Below are positions 1 to 8,910 of a stretch of DNA of 53,009 bases, in pieces. This DNA comes from Eubacterium sp. (GTDB lineage Bacteria > Bacillota > Clostridia > Oscillospirales > Ruminococcaceae), in the NCBI GenBank assembly GCA_031271685.1, contig JAISVH010000049.1, positions 1-53,009 on the forward strand, written 5' to 3'. Position numbers and translations under genes: made by a program. Positions within the stretch are counted from its first letter, which is position 1, and every line of letters begins with the position of its first letter. Under the pieces are notes generated by a model. That model saw only the letters and a list, made by a program, of their open reading frames with translations. It ran no database searches and was not told where the DNA came from.

Positions 1-1599
1 CCCCGAGCTTTCGCATGACTTAACGGCAGCCAAAACCTCAGGCCTTACCGGATCTATCATCGCTTCAAGTCCTATAAACGTAAGACCTGTTTCAATTTTT
101 TCAGGGCTGCAATCCGCAGGAACTTCTTCAAGCTCTTTATAGCTACATGCTAGCACACGCAGCGCCCTATCCGCGTATTCTTTGTTTTTTTCTGTTATTA
201 CCCGAAGAAGCTCCGGCATTAGCGGAACGACTTCTCCGTTAAAAAGCGCATGCGTGCATACGCGCAAAACCTCGTCAGGCGCGCCTTTTGTGTATTGCAC
301 GATACCGCTTTTAGATCGGTGCACGGTTGACATCATTTTGCGCATGCTATCGAAAGGCGCTTCCGCTACACGCGGCGACTCGGCGGCGAGATCATTCTTG
401 CTGAATCCTTCTTTAAGGGCAAAGGCGACCAAAGCGTTCTCGGTAGGATCTCCAACGATATCACCATCGGGCGACAGCTGAGAATCACAGCAAAGCGCCA
501 TTGCCTTTGCTAAAAGCTCTGTATCTCCATAGCTTTCGACCACCGTCATTTTATTTTGCGTAAGGGTTCCAGTCTTATCTGAACAGATCACCTGAGCGCA
601 GCCAAGGGTTTCCACCGCAGTCAGGCGGCGTATTATTGCGCTGCGTTTGGCCATATTTGTAACCCCAATGGACAACACAATGGTAACAACGGCGGCAAGT
701 CCTTCGGGTATGGCGGCGACAGCCAACGACACGGCCAACATAAAACTGTCCAAAATACCGTTAACGTTTAGCTCTCCCTCCATAAGAAGCTGGGTGGCAA
801 AGATTATTATACAAATACCTAAAACAAGAAGGCTCAAAACCTTGCTTAGCTGTGAAAGGCGTTTTTGCAGCGGAGTTTTGCCTTCCTGAGTGTTTTGGAT
901 TATCCCCGCGATTTTTCCCATTTCGGTTTCCATTCCGATGGCTGAGATTACTCCCTCTCCTCGCCCATAGGATACTCCGGACCCCATATAGGCCATATTT
1001 TTACGGTCTCCAAGCGGAACTCTGCCGGAATCATCTCCGGATAAAGCTTGCGTTTTCTTTTCAACCGGGACTGACTCGCCCGTAAGAGCCGCTTCTTCTA
1101 TTCTAAGGCTGGCGCAATGGATCAGCCGCATGTCAGCTGGCACAGCATCCCCTGCCTCTATCAAAACTATATCTCCAACAACCAATTCGCCGGCCGAAAT
1201 TTGTTTTACCACTCCTCCGCGGCGAACTTTTGCCGTGGCGGCGCTCATCTCCTGCAAGGCTTCGATTGCTTTTTCGGCCTTGCTTTCCTGAAACACTCCC
1301 AAAATGCTGTTAAGTATGACCACGGCGAGGATAATACCGGCTTCAGCATATTCGTTCAGGCTCCCACCTTCCATAACCGATATAAAAACTGAAACAGCCG
1401 CTGCGACCAAAAGCACTAATACCATAGGGTTCGCAAGCTGCTCGGCAAAACGTTTAGCAAGGCTTTTCTTTTTGGCCTTTGCAAGCTCGTTTCTTCCGTT
1501 TTCAGAAAGTCTCTTTTCAGCCTCTTCATTTGAAAGGCCATTTTCAGTGGTCTTTAATTCGCTCAGCACATCCTCGGCTTTTTTTAGATAGTGGTTCAT
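1..1599 (-). CDS. Calcium-type P-type ATPase, N-terminal 533 residues (runs off window)
   Basis: ATP-driven cation pump of the plasma membrane, type II (Ca2+-ATPase-like). Read on the minus strand from ATG at 1599 (AAGGAA ribosome site just upstream) to the window edge. Visible in order: the N-terminal cation-ATPase domain with NELAKAKKKSLAKRF before the first membrane helices, the actuator motif TGES (residues 173-176), the M4 motif PEGL, the phosphorylation motif DKTGTLTQ (Asp341) and the start of the nucleotide-binding domain with KGAPDEV. The hinge and the C-terminal membrane helices M5-M10 lie outside the window. The M4 sequence continues PEGLAAVV rather than the usual PEGLP. Ca2+ is the best substrate guess from family resemblance; Mn2+ or another cation is not excluded. 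Confidence 0.93.
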   Translation of the reverse strand, partial: MNHYLKKAEDVLSELKTTENGLSNEEAEKRLSENGRNELAKAKKKSLAKRFAEQLANPMVLVLLVAAAVSVFISVMEGGSLNEYAEAGIILAVVILNSILGVFQESKAEKAIEALQEMSAATAKVRRGGVVKQISAGELVVGDIVLIEAGDAVPADMRLIHCASLRIEEAALTGESVPVEKKTQALSGDDSGRVPLGDRKNMAYMGSGVSYGRGEGVISAIGMETEMGKIAGIIQNTQEGKTPLQKRLSQLSKVLSLLVLGICIIIFATQLLMEGELNVNGILDSFMLAVSLAVAAIPEGLAAVVTIVLSIGVTNMAKRSAIIRRLTAVETLGCAQVICSDKTGTLTQNKMTVVESYGDTELLAKAMALCCDSQLSPDGDIVGDPTENALVAFALKEGFSKNDLAAESPRVAEAPFDSMRKMMSTVHRSKSGIVQYTKGAPDEVLRVCTHALFNGEVVPLMPELLRVITEKNKEYADRALRVLACSYKELEEVPADCSPEKIETGLTFIGLEAMIDPVRPEVLAAVKSCESSG

Positions 1600-1646
1600 A
1601 TTTTTTGCATTCCTTTCGCTTAAATTTTTAAAAATCTGCGGCTAGC

Positions 1647-1675
1647 GTTTTTATGGGATTCATTCTCATAAAAAC
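1647..1675. repeat. Hairpin, family E-like
   Basis: GTTTTTATGGGA pairs with TCTCATAAAAAC across a 5-nt loop with one G-T wobble. It lies about 50 bp upstream of the P-type ATPase start. The core TTTTTATGG...TAAAAA recurs near 34975, 40675 and 43158. Confidence 0.6.
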
Positions 1676-1728
1676 TCAATCTACTATATTATTCCCACAA
1701 TAACAATAAATAAGACCCGTGCACGGCT

Positions 1729-1831
1729 TATAAATCAATCAACTTATGAAAGCAACGACAAAATACCGCAAAACTTGAGTATAAGCAATTTGCGAAAATT
1801 TTCAGGCTTGTTTTCAAGTTGATTAACTATA
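1729..1831. repeat. Family C repeat, copy 1 (MITE-like)
   Basis: About 103 bp. The left end TATAAATCAATCAACTT matches the inverted right end TATAGTTAATCAACTTG. The interior and ends resemble the copies near 26745 and 46233. No coding potential is visible. Confidence 0.6.
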
Positions 1832-1908
1832 AAATCGCACATGAGTCTTGTTATTTAATGCAAGCCAGACCGAACTAACGGTCAAGATGTTGACTTTGCC
1901 GCGCAATA

Positions 1909-1999
1909 GTAATGCTTATCTTTATTTCAAACATCTGCGGCGGAGCCGCTCCCGTTGCTTTAACATAGTTTTTAGATGTTTTCTATCGGAGATAAGCAT
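1909..1999. repeat. Family A head (copy 1) inside a larger hairpin
   Basis: ATGCTTATCT pairs with AGATAAGCAT near the right end, and AAACATCT pairs with AGATGTTT inside it. The family A head (AAACATCTGCGG...) sits in the left arm, so this copy has diverged into a nested stem-loop. Confidence 0.55.
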
Positions 2000-2214
2000 A
2001 AATCGATTTGAAATTTAAACAAAATAATTCACGCAAAGACACGCACATTAGAGCTTTTACATCGTTATTTTTAATGTTTTCCAAATCAATTGACCAATAT
2101 ATGCGCTAACTACTCCCCCATGGTCTGTTAACTTTTTATATTATAGCATATGCTTCAATCTTCGTCAAGTTAAAATCGCCGTATTTTGACATTTTGCCAA
2201 CTATGCGGTATATA

Positions 2215-2249
2215 TTCAAACATCTGCGGCTTCGCCGCAGATGTTTGAA
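2215..2249. repeat. Perfect 16-bp palindrome derived from family A head
   Basis: TTCAAACATCTGCGGC, loop TTC, then the exact reverse complement. The first arm is the family A head sequence. This looks like a head-to-head or rearranged copy. No U-tract follows on either strand, so an intrinsic terminator is not indicated. Confidence 0.85.
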
Positions 2250-2258
2250 CCCTCACAT

Positions 2259-2433
2259 TATAGCTGGTCAGTTTAAAAACGATAAATGCGTTTTTAAAAC
2301 GCGGCGTGCGCCGCTTGCCGCCGAAGGCGGCCTTACTTACTACATAGTCAACCGCGCGCCTTAAGGCTGCCAGCGAACTTTGCCCGCTGTTTAAAAACCC
2401 TTTACCTTTAGGTTTTTAAATTTGCTGACTATA
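2259..2433. repeat. Family B repeat, copy 1, full length (MITE-like)
   Basis: About 175 bp bounded by imperfect terminal inverted repeats: left TATAGCTGGTCAGTTTAAAAAC, right (inverted) TATAGTCAGCAAATTTAAAAAC. The interior is a series of small hairpins, for example GCCGCCGAAGGCGGC. The right end overlaps the addA stop codon. An opposite-orientation full copy lies at 35596-35767. Confidence 0.75.
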
Positions 2434-5400
2434 TCTGAACAGCGCCCTCCTCAAACGAATAAATCCAACACTCTCGCACGCTAAGACCAGTCATCTCGGT
2501 CAGAGCGCGCTTATATACCCCTAACTGACCGCCATATTCGGCTTTAAGCTTTTCATGGCCGGTATTTCGGTTGGTTTTGTAGTCTACAAGGATTATGTCT
2601 CCGTTTTCATAAAAAAACATATCGGCGATACCCTGAACAAACATACGTTCGTCATATTTTTCATCCAATTCTGAAAAGCCCAACTCTTTAAACGAAACTT
2701 CGGTGTAAATCGGAAACTCCTTCTCCACTTTAGCGGCGGCTGCCCTTCGTCCAAGCGGCGATTCAAAAAAATCAAGTATCTGTCTGAAATTTATCGCGTT
2801 CCATTCCTGTTCGTCAAAACGCGGCTTAAGCTTTTCTATCTGTGCCTGATAATCTTCTGCGGCAAAATTTATCAATTCCATTAACTTATGATAGGCATCG
2901 CCGCGCTTTTTCCCCGTAAGACGCCTTTCTTTTAAAAATGACGGCACGCGAGGAAAAACAGACGGCTCATCAGATTGGTCAAAGTTAAATAAATTATTCG
3001 CCTGAAAATAATTTATATCCGTCGCGGTGAGCTTTTTAGGTAATTTCGTCAACTCACGCCGACGGTATTCGCCGGTTTCAATTAAAATAACGGCGGGTCG
3101 CGACTCACTTCCCGAAGATTCGGGCGCGCTGTCGACGTTTATAAACTCTTCCGCTTTTGGAAAAACCACAGGCAATGAGTTTGATATCAATAAAGTTTGT
3201 ATAAAAGAATTTTTATTTGCGGGCTTTATCTCCCCGTTCTCTATTCTGTCGCTGCCCACCAATATCAACCGTTCACGCGCCCTAGTCATAGCGACATACA
3301 GCTTTCTCATTTCCTCGTCCAAAGCCATTGCTCTTATTCTCTCCGCAGCCGCAAAATGCGTCAGCGTTTCATATCTTATTTTTGATTTTGGTTCGATATA
3401 TCTCATTGCAATGCCGCATTTATTGTCAATTATCACATCGCCGAAGCTATCACGCAAATTAAATTTTTTTGAAATTCCCGGCAGATAACATATTTTGAAT
3501 TCCAATCCCTTCGAGGCGTGAATGGTCATAAGCTTTACCGCGCCTTGTCCGCCGCTTTTCGGCATATCTGCTTCAACAAGCTTTTTTTCGTTTTCTTTAA
3601 TAACTTTCATAAGTCTTAAAAATGCCTGAGAAGACCCTCCGGTCATGTCCGAAAGGCTGTTCGCGTAATAATTCAACAAATTTATATTCGCGGCCGCTTT
3701 TTTGGGAGAATCCGCGGATGCTATCAATAAATTTGCCGGATCGCTGCCCGCTATGTCCAAAAGCAAAGACGACAGCGGACGGTTCTCTGACATTGAGCGC
3801 CACCGGGCAAGATCTTTTAAAAAGCTTTCGGTTTTATTAGATTTTTCATAAGCTAAAAGGTTTGAATAAAGAGGTATCTCCTTATTCCTCGCGCGCATCT
3901 CACCTATTTCCCATGCGCTAAACCCAAACAAAGGCGACATTAAAACGCTTAGCAGCTCAAAATCCTTATATGGATCGAAAATCACATCTAAAAGCTTTAA
4001 AACCACATCGATCTCTTTTAACTTTATGTATTCGCCTCCTTTACCGCCTCGACTGACGGGAACTCCATATTCGCCGAAAACTCTAAGATAGGTTTTTTCC
4101 GCGCCGCTCAAAGCGCTAAAAATCACGGCGAAGTCATTGTAACCGTCTGCGCCTTTACTCACATACGATTTAATATGTTTAGCGATAAACCGAGCCTCAA
4201 ACTCATCGGAGCTAAAACGCAAATTCATGCGTTCTTCGAGGTCGAGCAGATACAATCGGGTTCTTGCCGCTTCACCAAAGCTTTCTTCTCTCCCACATAC
4301 AAGCTTTTGGCTTTCATCATAATCAACGCCGCCGTACTCTTTTGTCATGACCCCGGCGAAAACAGAATTTACCGAATTTATAACTTCTGCCGAAGATCGA
4401 AAATTTTTATTTAAATACAGCTTTTTATAATTTGAGTTTTCCATTACTTTGGTGAAAACCTCAGGATCTGCGTTTCTGAAACGATATATAGACTGTTTTA
4501 TATCTCCCACAAAAAAAATATTTCTCTCATCTTTTGATAAAAGTTTAAAAATTTCATACTGCACAAAATTCGAGTCCTGAAACTCGTCCACTATTATCTC
4601 GTCAAAACGCGAGCTAAGATTATTCTTTTCAATTTTAAGCAGTTTCAGCGCATAATGCTCAATGTCGTCAAAATCGATGGCGTTAGCGGCAGTTTTAAGT
4701 CTATCAAGCTCCCCTGTGAATAATTTGTATAATTTGATAAGCGGAGGGATAAGCGGTTCCTGAAGACTTTTTGCTTTATCAAAGCTCTGTATTAGCTTAG
4801 AAATATTTTTTTTAAACTTATCATCCAATTTTTCAACTAGCCTTTCGGCAAAAGCAATAATGAATCTTTTATCGGGATACGCGATTTTTTCGGCAATCCA
4901 TTTATCAGGATAAGGAGACTGCCTTGCGGCGGTATAAAGTCCGCTTAAAGCTTCACGGAGCGGGCGATCACTTATAATTCCGCTTATTTTATGTAAGGAA
5001 TTCAACTCCTCCTCATCAAGCGCGTCATACATTTCGTTGCAGGCGAAATCCAGCGCGCGGCGCATCAACTCTTCTCCTTCAATCTCATCCATCACTCGAA
5101 AACCCGTCGCAAGGCCCAGTCTGTCTTCAAATCCGCGTATCAGGCTTAAACAAAAGCTGCTGATAGTGGAAATCTGCGCTTCTTCCAGCCGGATAAGCTG
5201 TTCGTCCAACCAAACGCTTCTTTGCTTTTCCGCAAGATCTGAAATACTTGCCGTAAGCCTCGCGCGTATCTCTCCGGCCGCTTTTTTTGTAAAGGTCGTT
5301 ATAACAAGGCGGTCGGCGGGAATTTTATTTTCGGCATCCGATATTATCCTGCAGGCGCGCTCAACCAACACGGCGGTTTTTCCGCCGCCTGCCGCGGCAG

Positions 5401-5470
5401 AAACTATAGCGCCGGAGCCGCGATGATCTATCGCGGCAAGCTGTTCGGAAGTCCAGTTGTGATAAATCAT
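2429..5470 (-). CDS. addA: Helicase-nuclease AddAB, AddA subunit
   Basis: ATP-dependent 3'-5' helicase and nuclease that, with AddB, resects double-strand breaks for RecA loading. The UvrD-like motifs are clear: Walker A SAAAGGGKT (residues 24-32), DEFQD (Walker B), GDIKQSIYRFR, the motif V region TIHASKGLEF and VAMTRARERL (motif VI). The C-terminal nuclease has FVQGIAD and ILVDYKTNR. At 1013 residues it is shorter than many AddA proteins, which are nearer 1200, but all core motifs are present. The ATG start has GGAG 9 nt upstream. The TAG stop (2429-2431) lies inside the end of a family B repeat, so the natural C terminus may be altered by a few residues. Second gene after addB. Confidence 0.95.
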   Translation of the reverse strand: MIYHNWTSEQLAAIDHRGSGAIVSAAAGGGKTAVLVERACRIISDAENKIPADRLVITTFTKKAAGEIRARLTASISDLAEKQRSVWLDEQLIRLEEAQISTISSFCLSLIRGFEDRLGLATGFRVMDEIEGEELMRRALDFACNEMYDALDEEELNSLHKISGIISDRPLREALSGLYTAARQSPYPDKWIAEKIAYPDKRFIIAFAERLVEKLDDKFKKNISKLIQSFDKAKSLQEPLIPPLIKLYKLFTGELDRLKTAANAIDFDDIEHYALKLLKIEKNNLSSRFDEIIVDEFQDSNFVQYEIFKLLSKDERNIFFVGDIKQSIYRFRNADPEVFTKVMENSNYKKLYLNKNFRSSAEVINSVNSVFAGVMTKEYGGVDYDESQKLVCGREESFGEAARTRLYLLDLEERMNLRFSSDEFEARFIAKHIKSYVSKGADGYNDFAVIFSALSGAEKTYLRVFGEYGVPVSRGGKGGEYIKLKEIDVVLKLLDVIFDPYKDFELLSVLMSPLFGFSAWEIGEMRARNKEIPLYSNLLAYEKSNKTESFLKDLARWRSMSENRPLSSLLLDIAGSDPANLLIASADSPKKAAANINLLNYYANSLSDMTGGSSQAFLRLMKVIKENEKKLVEADMPKSGGQGAVKLMTIHASKGLEFKICYLPGISKKFNLRDSFGDVIIDNKCGIAMRYIEPKSKIRYETLTHFAAAERIRAMALDEEMRKLYVAMTRARERLILVGSDRIENGEIKPANKNSFIQTLLISNSLPVVFPKAEEFINVDSAPESSGSESRPAVILIETGEYRRRELTKLPKKLTATDINYFQANNLFNFDQSDEPSVFPRVPSFLKERRLTGKKRGDAYHKLMELINFAAEDYQAQIEKLKPRFDEQEWNAINFRQILDFFESPLGRRAAAAKVEKEFPIYTEVSFKELGFSELDEKYDERMFVQGIADMFFYENGDIILVDYKTNRNTGHEKLKAEYGGQLGVYKRALTEMTGLSVRECWIYSFEEGAVQI

Positions 5471-5502
5471 TTACCATTCTCCGATGTTTTAACTTTTTTA
5501 AT

Positions 5503-5550
5503 ATTCAAACATCTGCGGCGGAGCCGCTTCCAATGTTTTAACAAACGTCA
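5503..5550. repeat. Family A head between addB and addA
   Basis: TTCAAACATCTGCGGCGG through CAAACGTCA, the head half of family A, placed in the 87-bp gap between two genes expected to be co-transcribed. The AAACA...TGTTT arms around GCGGC/GCCGC fold into a stem-loop in the mRNA. Confidence 0.8.
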
Positions 5551-5557
5551 CTAGATT

Positions 5558-8500
5558 TCAGTCCGCAATAACTCTATCTGTCATCCCTTTTTCTATCTTT
5601 ACGTATTCATCACCATTGTCACACATATCCCGATAGTCACAATAGCCGCATGGCGAGACCTCGCGGTTTTTATCTTTTTGAGCAGGAATCGCCGGAACTC
5701 TTCCCGCAATCACACTGCTTTTCTTTTCTAGAAGCATATTTCCTATATAACTTTTAAGCCTTTCAAACTCTTTCGGCATAAGTTGCCTGGCGGTTATAAA
5801 TTTCGTTCTGCCGCTCCCGGTGAGCGACTTTAGCCTGTTAGTCAGCCTCTCTATTTCTTTTGTATCAGCCCCGTTATCCAACTGTATCCCATTCATGCGG
5901 CGGCTGTCATGCCAGTTTTTTAACACTTCTTTTTCATTCGGAACCAAGTCTTCAGAATACTCGGCAGTTTTGGATTCTCCTGTGCCGGTGTTTTTAGTAT
6001 ATGCGCCGGAGGGCGCTCCTTCTCCGGCGGCAAAAAGATACAATAAAATTTGCAGGTCCAATCCATAATAAACGTTGTCCCAATCAAAGCGGTTCTTTCC
6101 GCTTTTATAGTCCACTACCCTTAAAAGTTTCTTTCCGTCTGTTTCAAGCGCGTCTATTCTGTCTATCCGTCCTTTTATATTGATTCCATGCGTCGAGTAT
6201 GAAAATGGCTTTTCACCGCTGATTATCTTAAATGGTGAATCGGCAAACTCTTCACGAAGAGATATCAGCGTTTTTACAATATCTTCCTTTTGCAGATTAA
6301 AAAGATATTTTACTCTCTTTTTAATGTATTCTTTATGAGTGAGGTTTTTAATAAACTCTGCTGTCAAATCGCTTGTCTTTATTAATATTTCCTCATTTGA
6401 AAGGGCCATAAAAGTGCTAAAATCTTCTGTTATCCTCTCAATGCAGTTATGTGTCAGTTCTCCTTTTAAAAGAGCTGAAGGTTCGTCGGTGTTTTCCTCA
6501 CCGTCGGGAAAAATTGAAAGCCCATACCGACAAAAATAGCTAAACGGACAGCTTGCCAAGTATTTCAGCGAAGTGGGCGATTCATACTCCCTATTCATCA
6601 AGATCATGGCGGTTTTAACGGATATCTCATGCCTGCCGGTATATTTTCTCGAAAATTTTTCTAAAAAAACGGGATCATATTTTAAAAGCGCGGATTTAAG
6701 CCCCTCGTCTCTCGGATTCCTGGCCGCGGATTGTTTAAGGCTATTTAAATTCCGCACAAAAAACGATACCGGCAGATCTTCGGCACTGCAAGTTTTTTCA
6801 GGGGAGAAAATAACTGATGTCTCCAGCGGTTCCCACGAAAGGTCATTAAGCGGGGCCGTAATAAAAAGCTTTTCACTTGGTGTCGACATAGCCTTGTGCG
6901 CAATAAACCGCTGTCGATAGTACCGGCCTTTTCGGTCGTCGGACAGCTCGACACCCAATCCGACAAGTTCATCCAGCTCATCGGAAGTGAAAAACAGGGT
7001 TTGCTTTGCAGCAGCGGGAAAAACTCCGCTGTTCGCCCCTGTTATAAAAGCGATTTTAATATTTTCACTCCGGCTTCGCTCTACGTCAAGTATGCTGACC
7101 GCGTCAAGCGTTTGGGGAGGTTTGGCGATATCGGTTCGGGAAAATGCCTCCTTTAACATTTCCAAGTAGTCGCCAAGGTCTATTGGATATCCCGAAAGAG
7201 CCGAGTACATTGATTCAAGCGTGGTTATCATCAAATCCCACAGCTTCCGATATTCATCTGAAAGAGAGCGATCTATCTGAAATCCCTTTTTAAATTCAGC
7301 GTTACGGCGGTTTACTATCGCCAAAACGGTGCGACCCAGTTCCAGCTCGTTTATCAAAAAATCGGACAGCGCTTCGGTGATTTTGTCACCAGTGGTATTT
7401 TTAAGCTTTTTTGCAAAATCTGACAACTTGCCCGTAATTTCGCGGCGAAGCGGTTCCGCTGCCCGTCCTCCTCCAATTTCAGGAAAGCGTTTTTTCCAGT
7501 CGTTTCCCTGTATTTTATATAAACTACAAATTTTATCAAGTTCGTTAATATTTCGTCTGCCCAGACGGGTTGTCCTTTTTCCGCGCTCTAAAAAACTAAA
7601 GCTTTCATTTTTATTATATCCTTTTAAAACAAGCTTTCCTCGACGCGCCAAAACGGCGGCGTTTTCAAGCCCTGACGATACGCGGACAAACCCGCTTTTA
7701 ATATAGTTTATCACACTGTCGCCATTAAAATCAGCCGCCTCAAGGGCAAGCAGAATAAATTTTATAAAGGGTTTTTCCAAAATCGAAGATGGCACGTCGG
7801 CGAAATCCGGGATATCGTATTTTCGCATTGAAGTCTCTAAAACCGGCAAAGTCTCGCGGTTTTGAACAAATATCGCTATATCGTTGCAATTATATCCTCC
7901 CTCGTGTATAAGCGAATGTATCTTTGCCGCGACATAATCGCACTCGGTGTAAATATCGGGGGCCGTCATAAACTCGGCAGGCATTTTTGGGCCGCGCTCT
8001 TCGGCTCTCGGGACAGATATATAATTACAAGCACTTCCCTCATTTTTGCAGATAGCTTCAAGACGAGCGATAACGCTGTCCGTGACGAAATAATCTCGAT
8101 TTTTAGCCGGGATTCCGTCTGTATTAAGGGTAATACTTACTTCTTCGGCCGAAGCGATTATGGCGGCGATAAGCTTTCTTTGGCTGCCTGAAAAACTGTC
8201 AAACCCGTCAAAAAAAACGCGCCTGCCTAAAAAAAAACCTATGTTGCGGGATATTTTAGACGCGCGCAAAACATCGTCAAACTTATCAGAATATCCGCTG
8301 TTTATAAACTCGTCGTATTTAGTATAAACAAGCGATATATCGCTGAGTTTTTTTTGCAGGGAGCTTTCTTTTAAATGCGGCAAATCCGCAGGCTCAATCC
8401 CCTCGCGCTTAAAGATTTCTATCAGCGCCAACATTTGACGGGAGAAGTTTTTGACCTTAATGCTTTTATCATAGAATATAAATGAATTTTTAACTTCGTT

Positions 8501-8815
8501 TACCGCATTCATCATGGAGACTATTTTTATTATATCATCGCAATATGGCTTGCAGCTGCCATATTTTGACATGATATTTCCCGAAAGCTTAGTAAAAGAC
8601 GTTATCTCAATATCCTTGATATGCCTTCTGCCCAACTCGTAATAAAGGCGCCGCTCCGTTTCAAAGTGCGCCTGCTCAGGGACTATATACAGCGGCTTTA
8701 ATCCGCCGGCGCGCGATACTAAAGACACGGCCGAACCGGCCGCGCCCAAAATATAATTCGTTTTTCCGCCGCCATGCGGGGCATAGATGATGTTAAGCAT
8801 CCCTAAAAAATTCAC
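5558..8815 (-). CDS. addB: Helicase-nuclease AddAB, AddB subunit
   Basis: Partner of AddA, with an inactivated-helicase body and a C-terminal RecB-type nuclease carrying an iron-sulfur cluster. The N terminus has a P-loop-like APHGGGKTNYIL. The nuclease has GRIDRID and LLRVVDYKSG, and cluster cysteines are visible in ASCPFSYFCRYG and at the end in CGYCDYRDMC. 1085 residues, a normal length. The start is uncertain: GTG at 8815 has no good ribosome site, and the ATG at 8800 (MLNIIYAPHGGGK) gives a family-like N terminus but has AGGG directly against it. It follows leuS by about 95 bp and precedes addA, separated by a repeat. Confidence 0.93.
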   Translation of the reverse strand: MNFLGMLNIIYAPHGGGKTNYILGAAGSAVSLVSRAGGLKPLYIVPEQAHFETERRLYYELGRRHIKDIEITSFTKLSGNIMSKYGSCKPYCDDIIKIVSMMNAVNEVKNSFIFYDKSIKVKNFSRQMLALIEIFKREGIEPADLPHLKESSLQKKLSDISLVYTKYDEFINSGYSDKFDDVLRASKISRNIGFFLGRRVFFDGFDSFSGSQRKLIAAIIASAEEVSITLNTDGIPAKNRDYFVTDSVIARLEAICKNEGSACNYISVPRAEERGPKMPAEFMTAPDIYTECDYVAAKIHSLIHEGGYNCNDIAIFVQNRETLPVLETSMRKYDIPDFADVPSSILEKPFIKFILLALEAADFNGDSVINYIKSGFVRVSSGLENAAVLARRGKLVLKGYNKNESFSFLERGKRTTRLGRRNINELDKICSLYKIQGNDWKKRFPEIGGGRAAEPLRREITGKLSDFAKKLKNTTGDKITEALSDFLINELELGRTVLAIVNRRNAEFKKGFQIDRSLSDEYRKLWDLMITTLESMYSALSGYPIDLGDYLEMLKEAFSRTDIAKPPQTLDAVSILDVERSRSENIKIAFITGANSGVFPAAAKQTLFFTSDELDELVGLGVELSDDRKGRYYRQRFIAHKAMSTPSEKLFITAPLNDLSWEPLETSVIFSPEKTCSAEDLPVSFFVRNLNSLKQSAARNPRDEGLKSALLKYDPVFLEKFSRKYTGRHEISVKTAMILMNREYESPTSLKYLASCPFSYFCRYGLSIFPDGEENTDEPSALLKGELTHNCIERITEDFSTFMALSNEEILIKTSDLTAEFIKNLTHKEYIKKRVKYLFNLQKEDIVKTLISLREEFADSPFKIISGEKPFSYSTHGINIKGRIDRIDALETDGKKLLRVVDYKSGKNRFDWDNVYYGLDLQILLYLFAAGEGAPSGAYTKNTGTGESKTAEYSEDLVPNEKEVLKNWHDSRRMNGIQLDNGADTKEIERLTNRLKSLTGSGRTKFITARQLMPKEFERLKSYIGNMLLEKKSSVIAGRVPAIPAQKDKNREVSPCGYCDYRDMCDNGDEYVKIEKGMTDRVIAD

Positions 8816-8910
8816 TTTCGTCTATAAAATTATTGCTGTTTGCCGCTTCAATCAGTGATCTTTTATGCTCCGGATTCAGTTAAAGTCCAATTCCCCCATA
8901 TTCCGGCCCT

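Larger units (their letters stand above)
1600..2428. other. 829-bp intergenic region filled with inverted repeats
   Basis: No convincing gene is visible here. The gap holds, from left to right, a 12-bp-stem hairpin (1647-1675), a family C repeat (1729-1831), a family A head nested in a larger hairpin (about 1909-1999), a perfect 16-bp palindrome (2215-2249) and a complete family B repeat (2259-2433). The 2000-2210 stretch is AT-rich and I see no feature in it beyond promoter-like TATA motifs. Confidence 0.7.

Noticed and set aside
182-1591. Several plus-strand reading frames of 77-99 residues
   Set aside because: They are antisense to the P-type ATPase, whose motifs (TGES, DKTG, PEGL) are unambiguous on the minus strand.
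3027-3488. 153-residue plus-strand reading frame within addA
   Set aside because: Antisense to helicase motifs V and VI of addA; no independent support.
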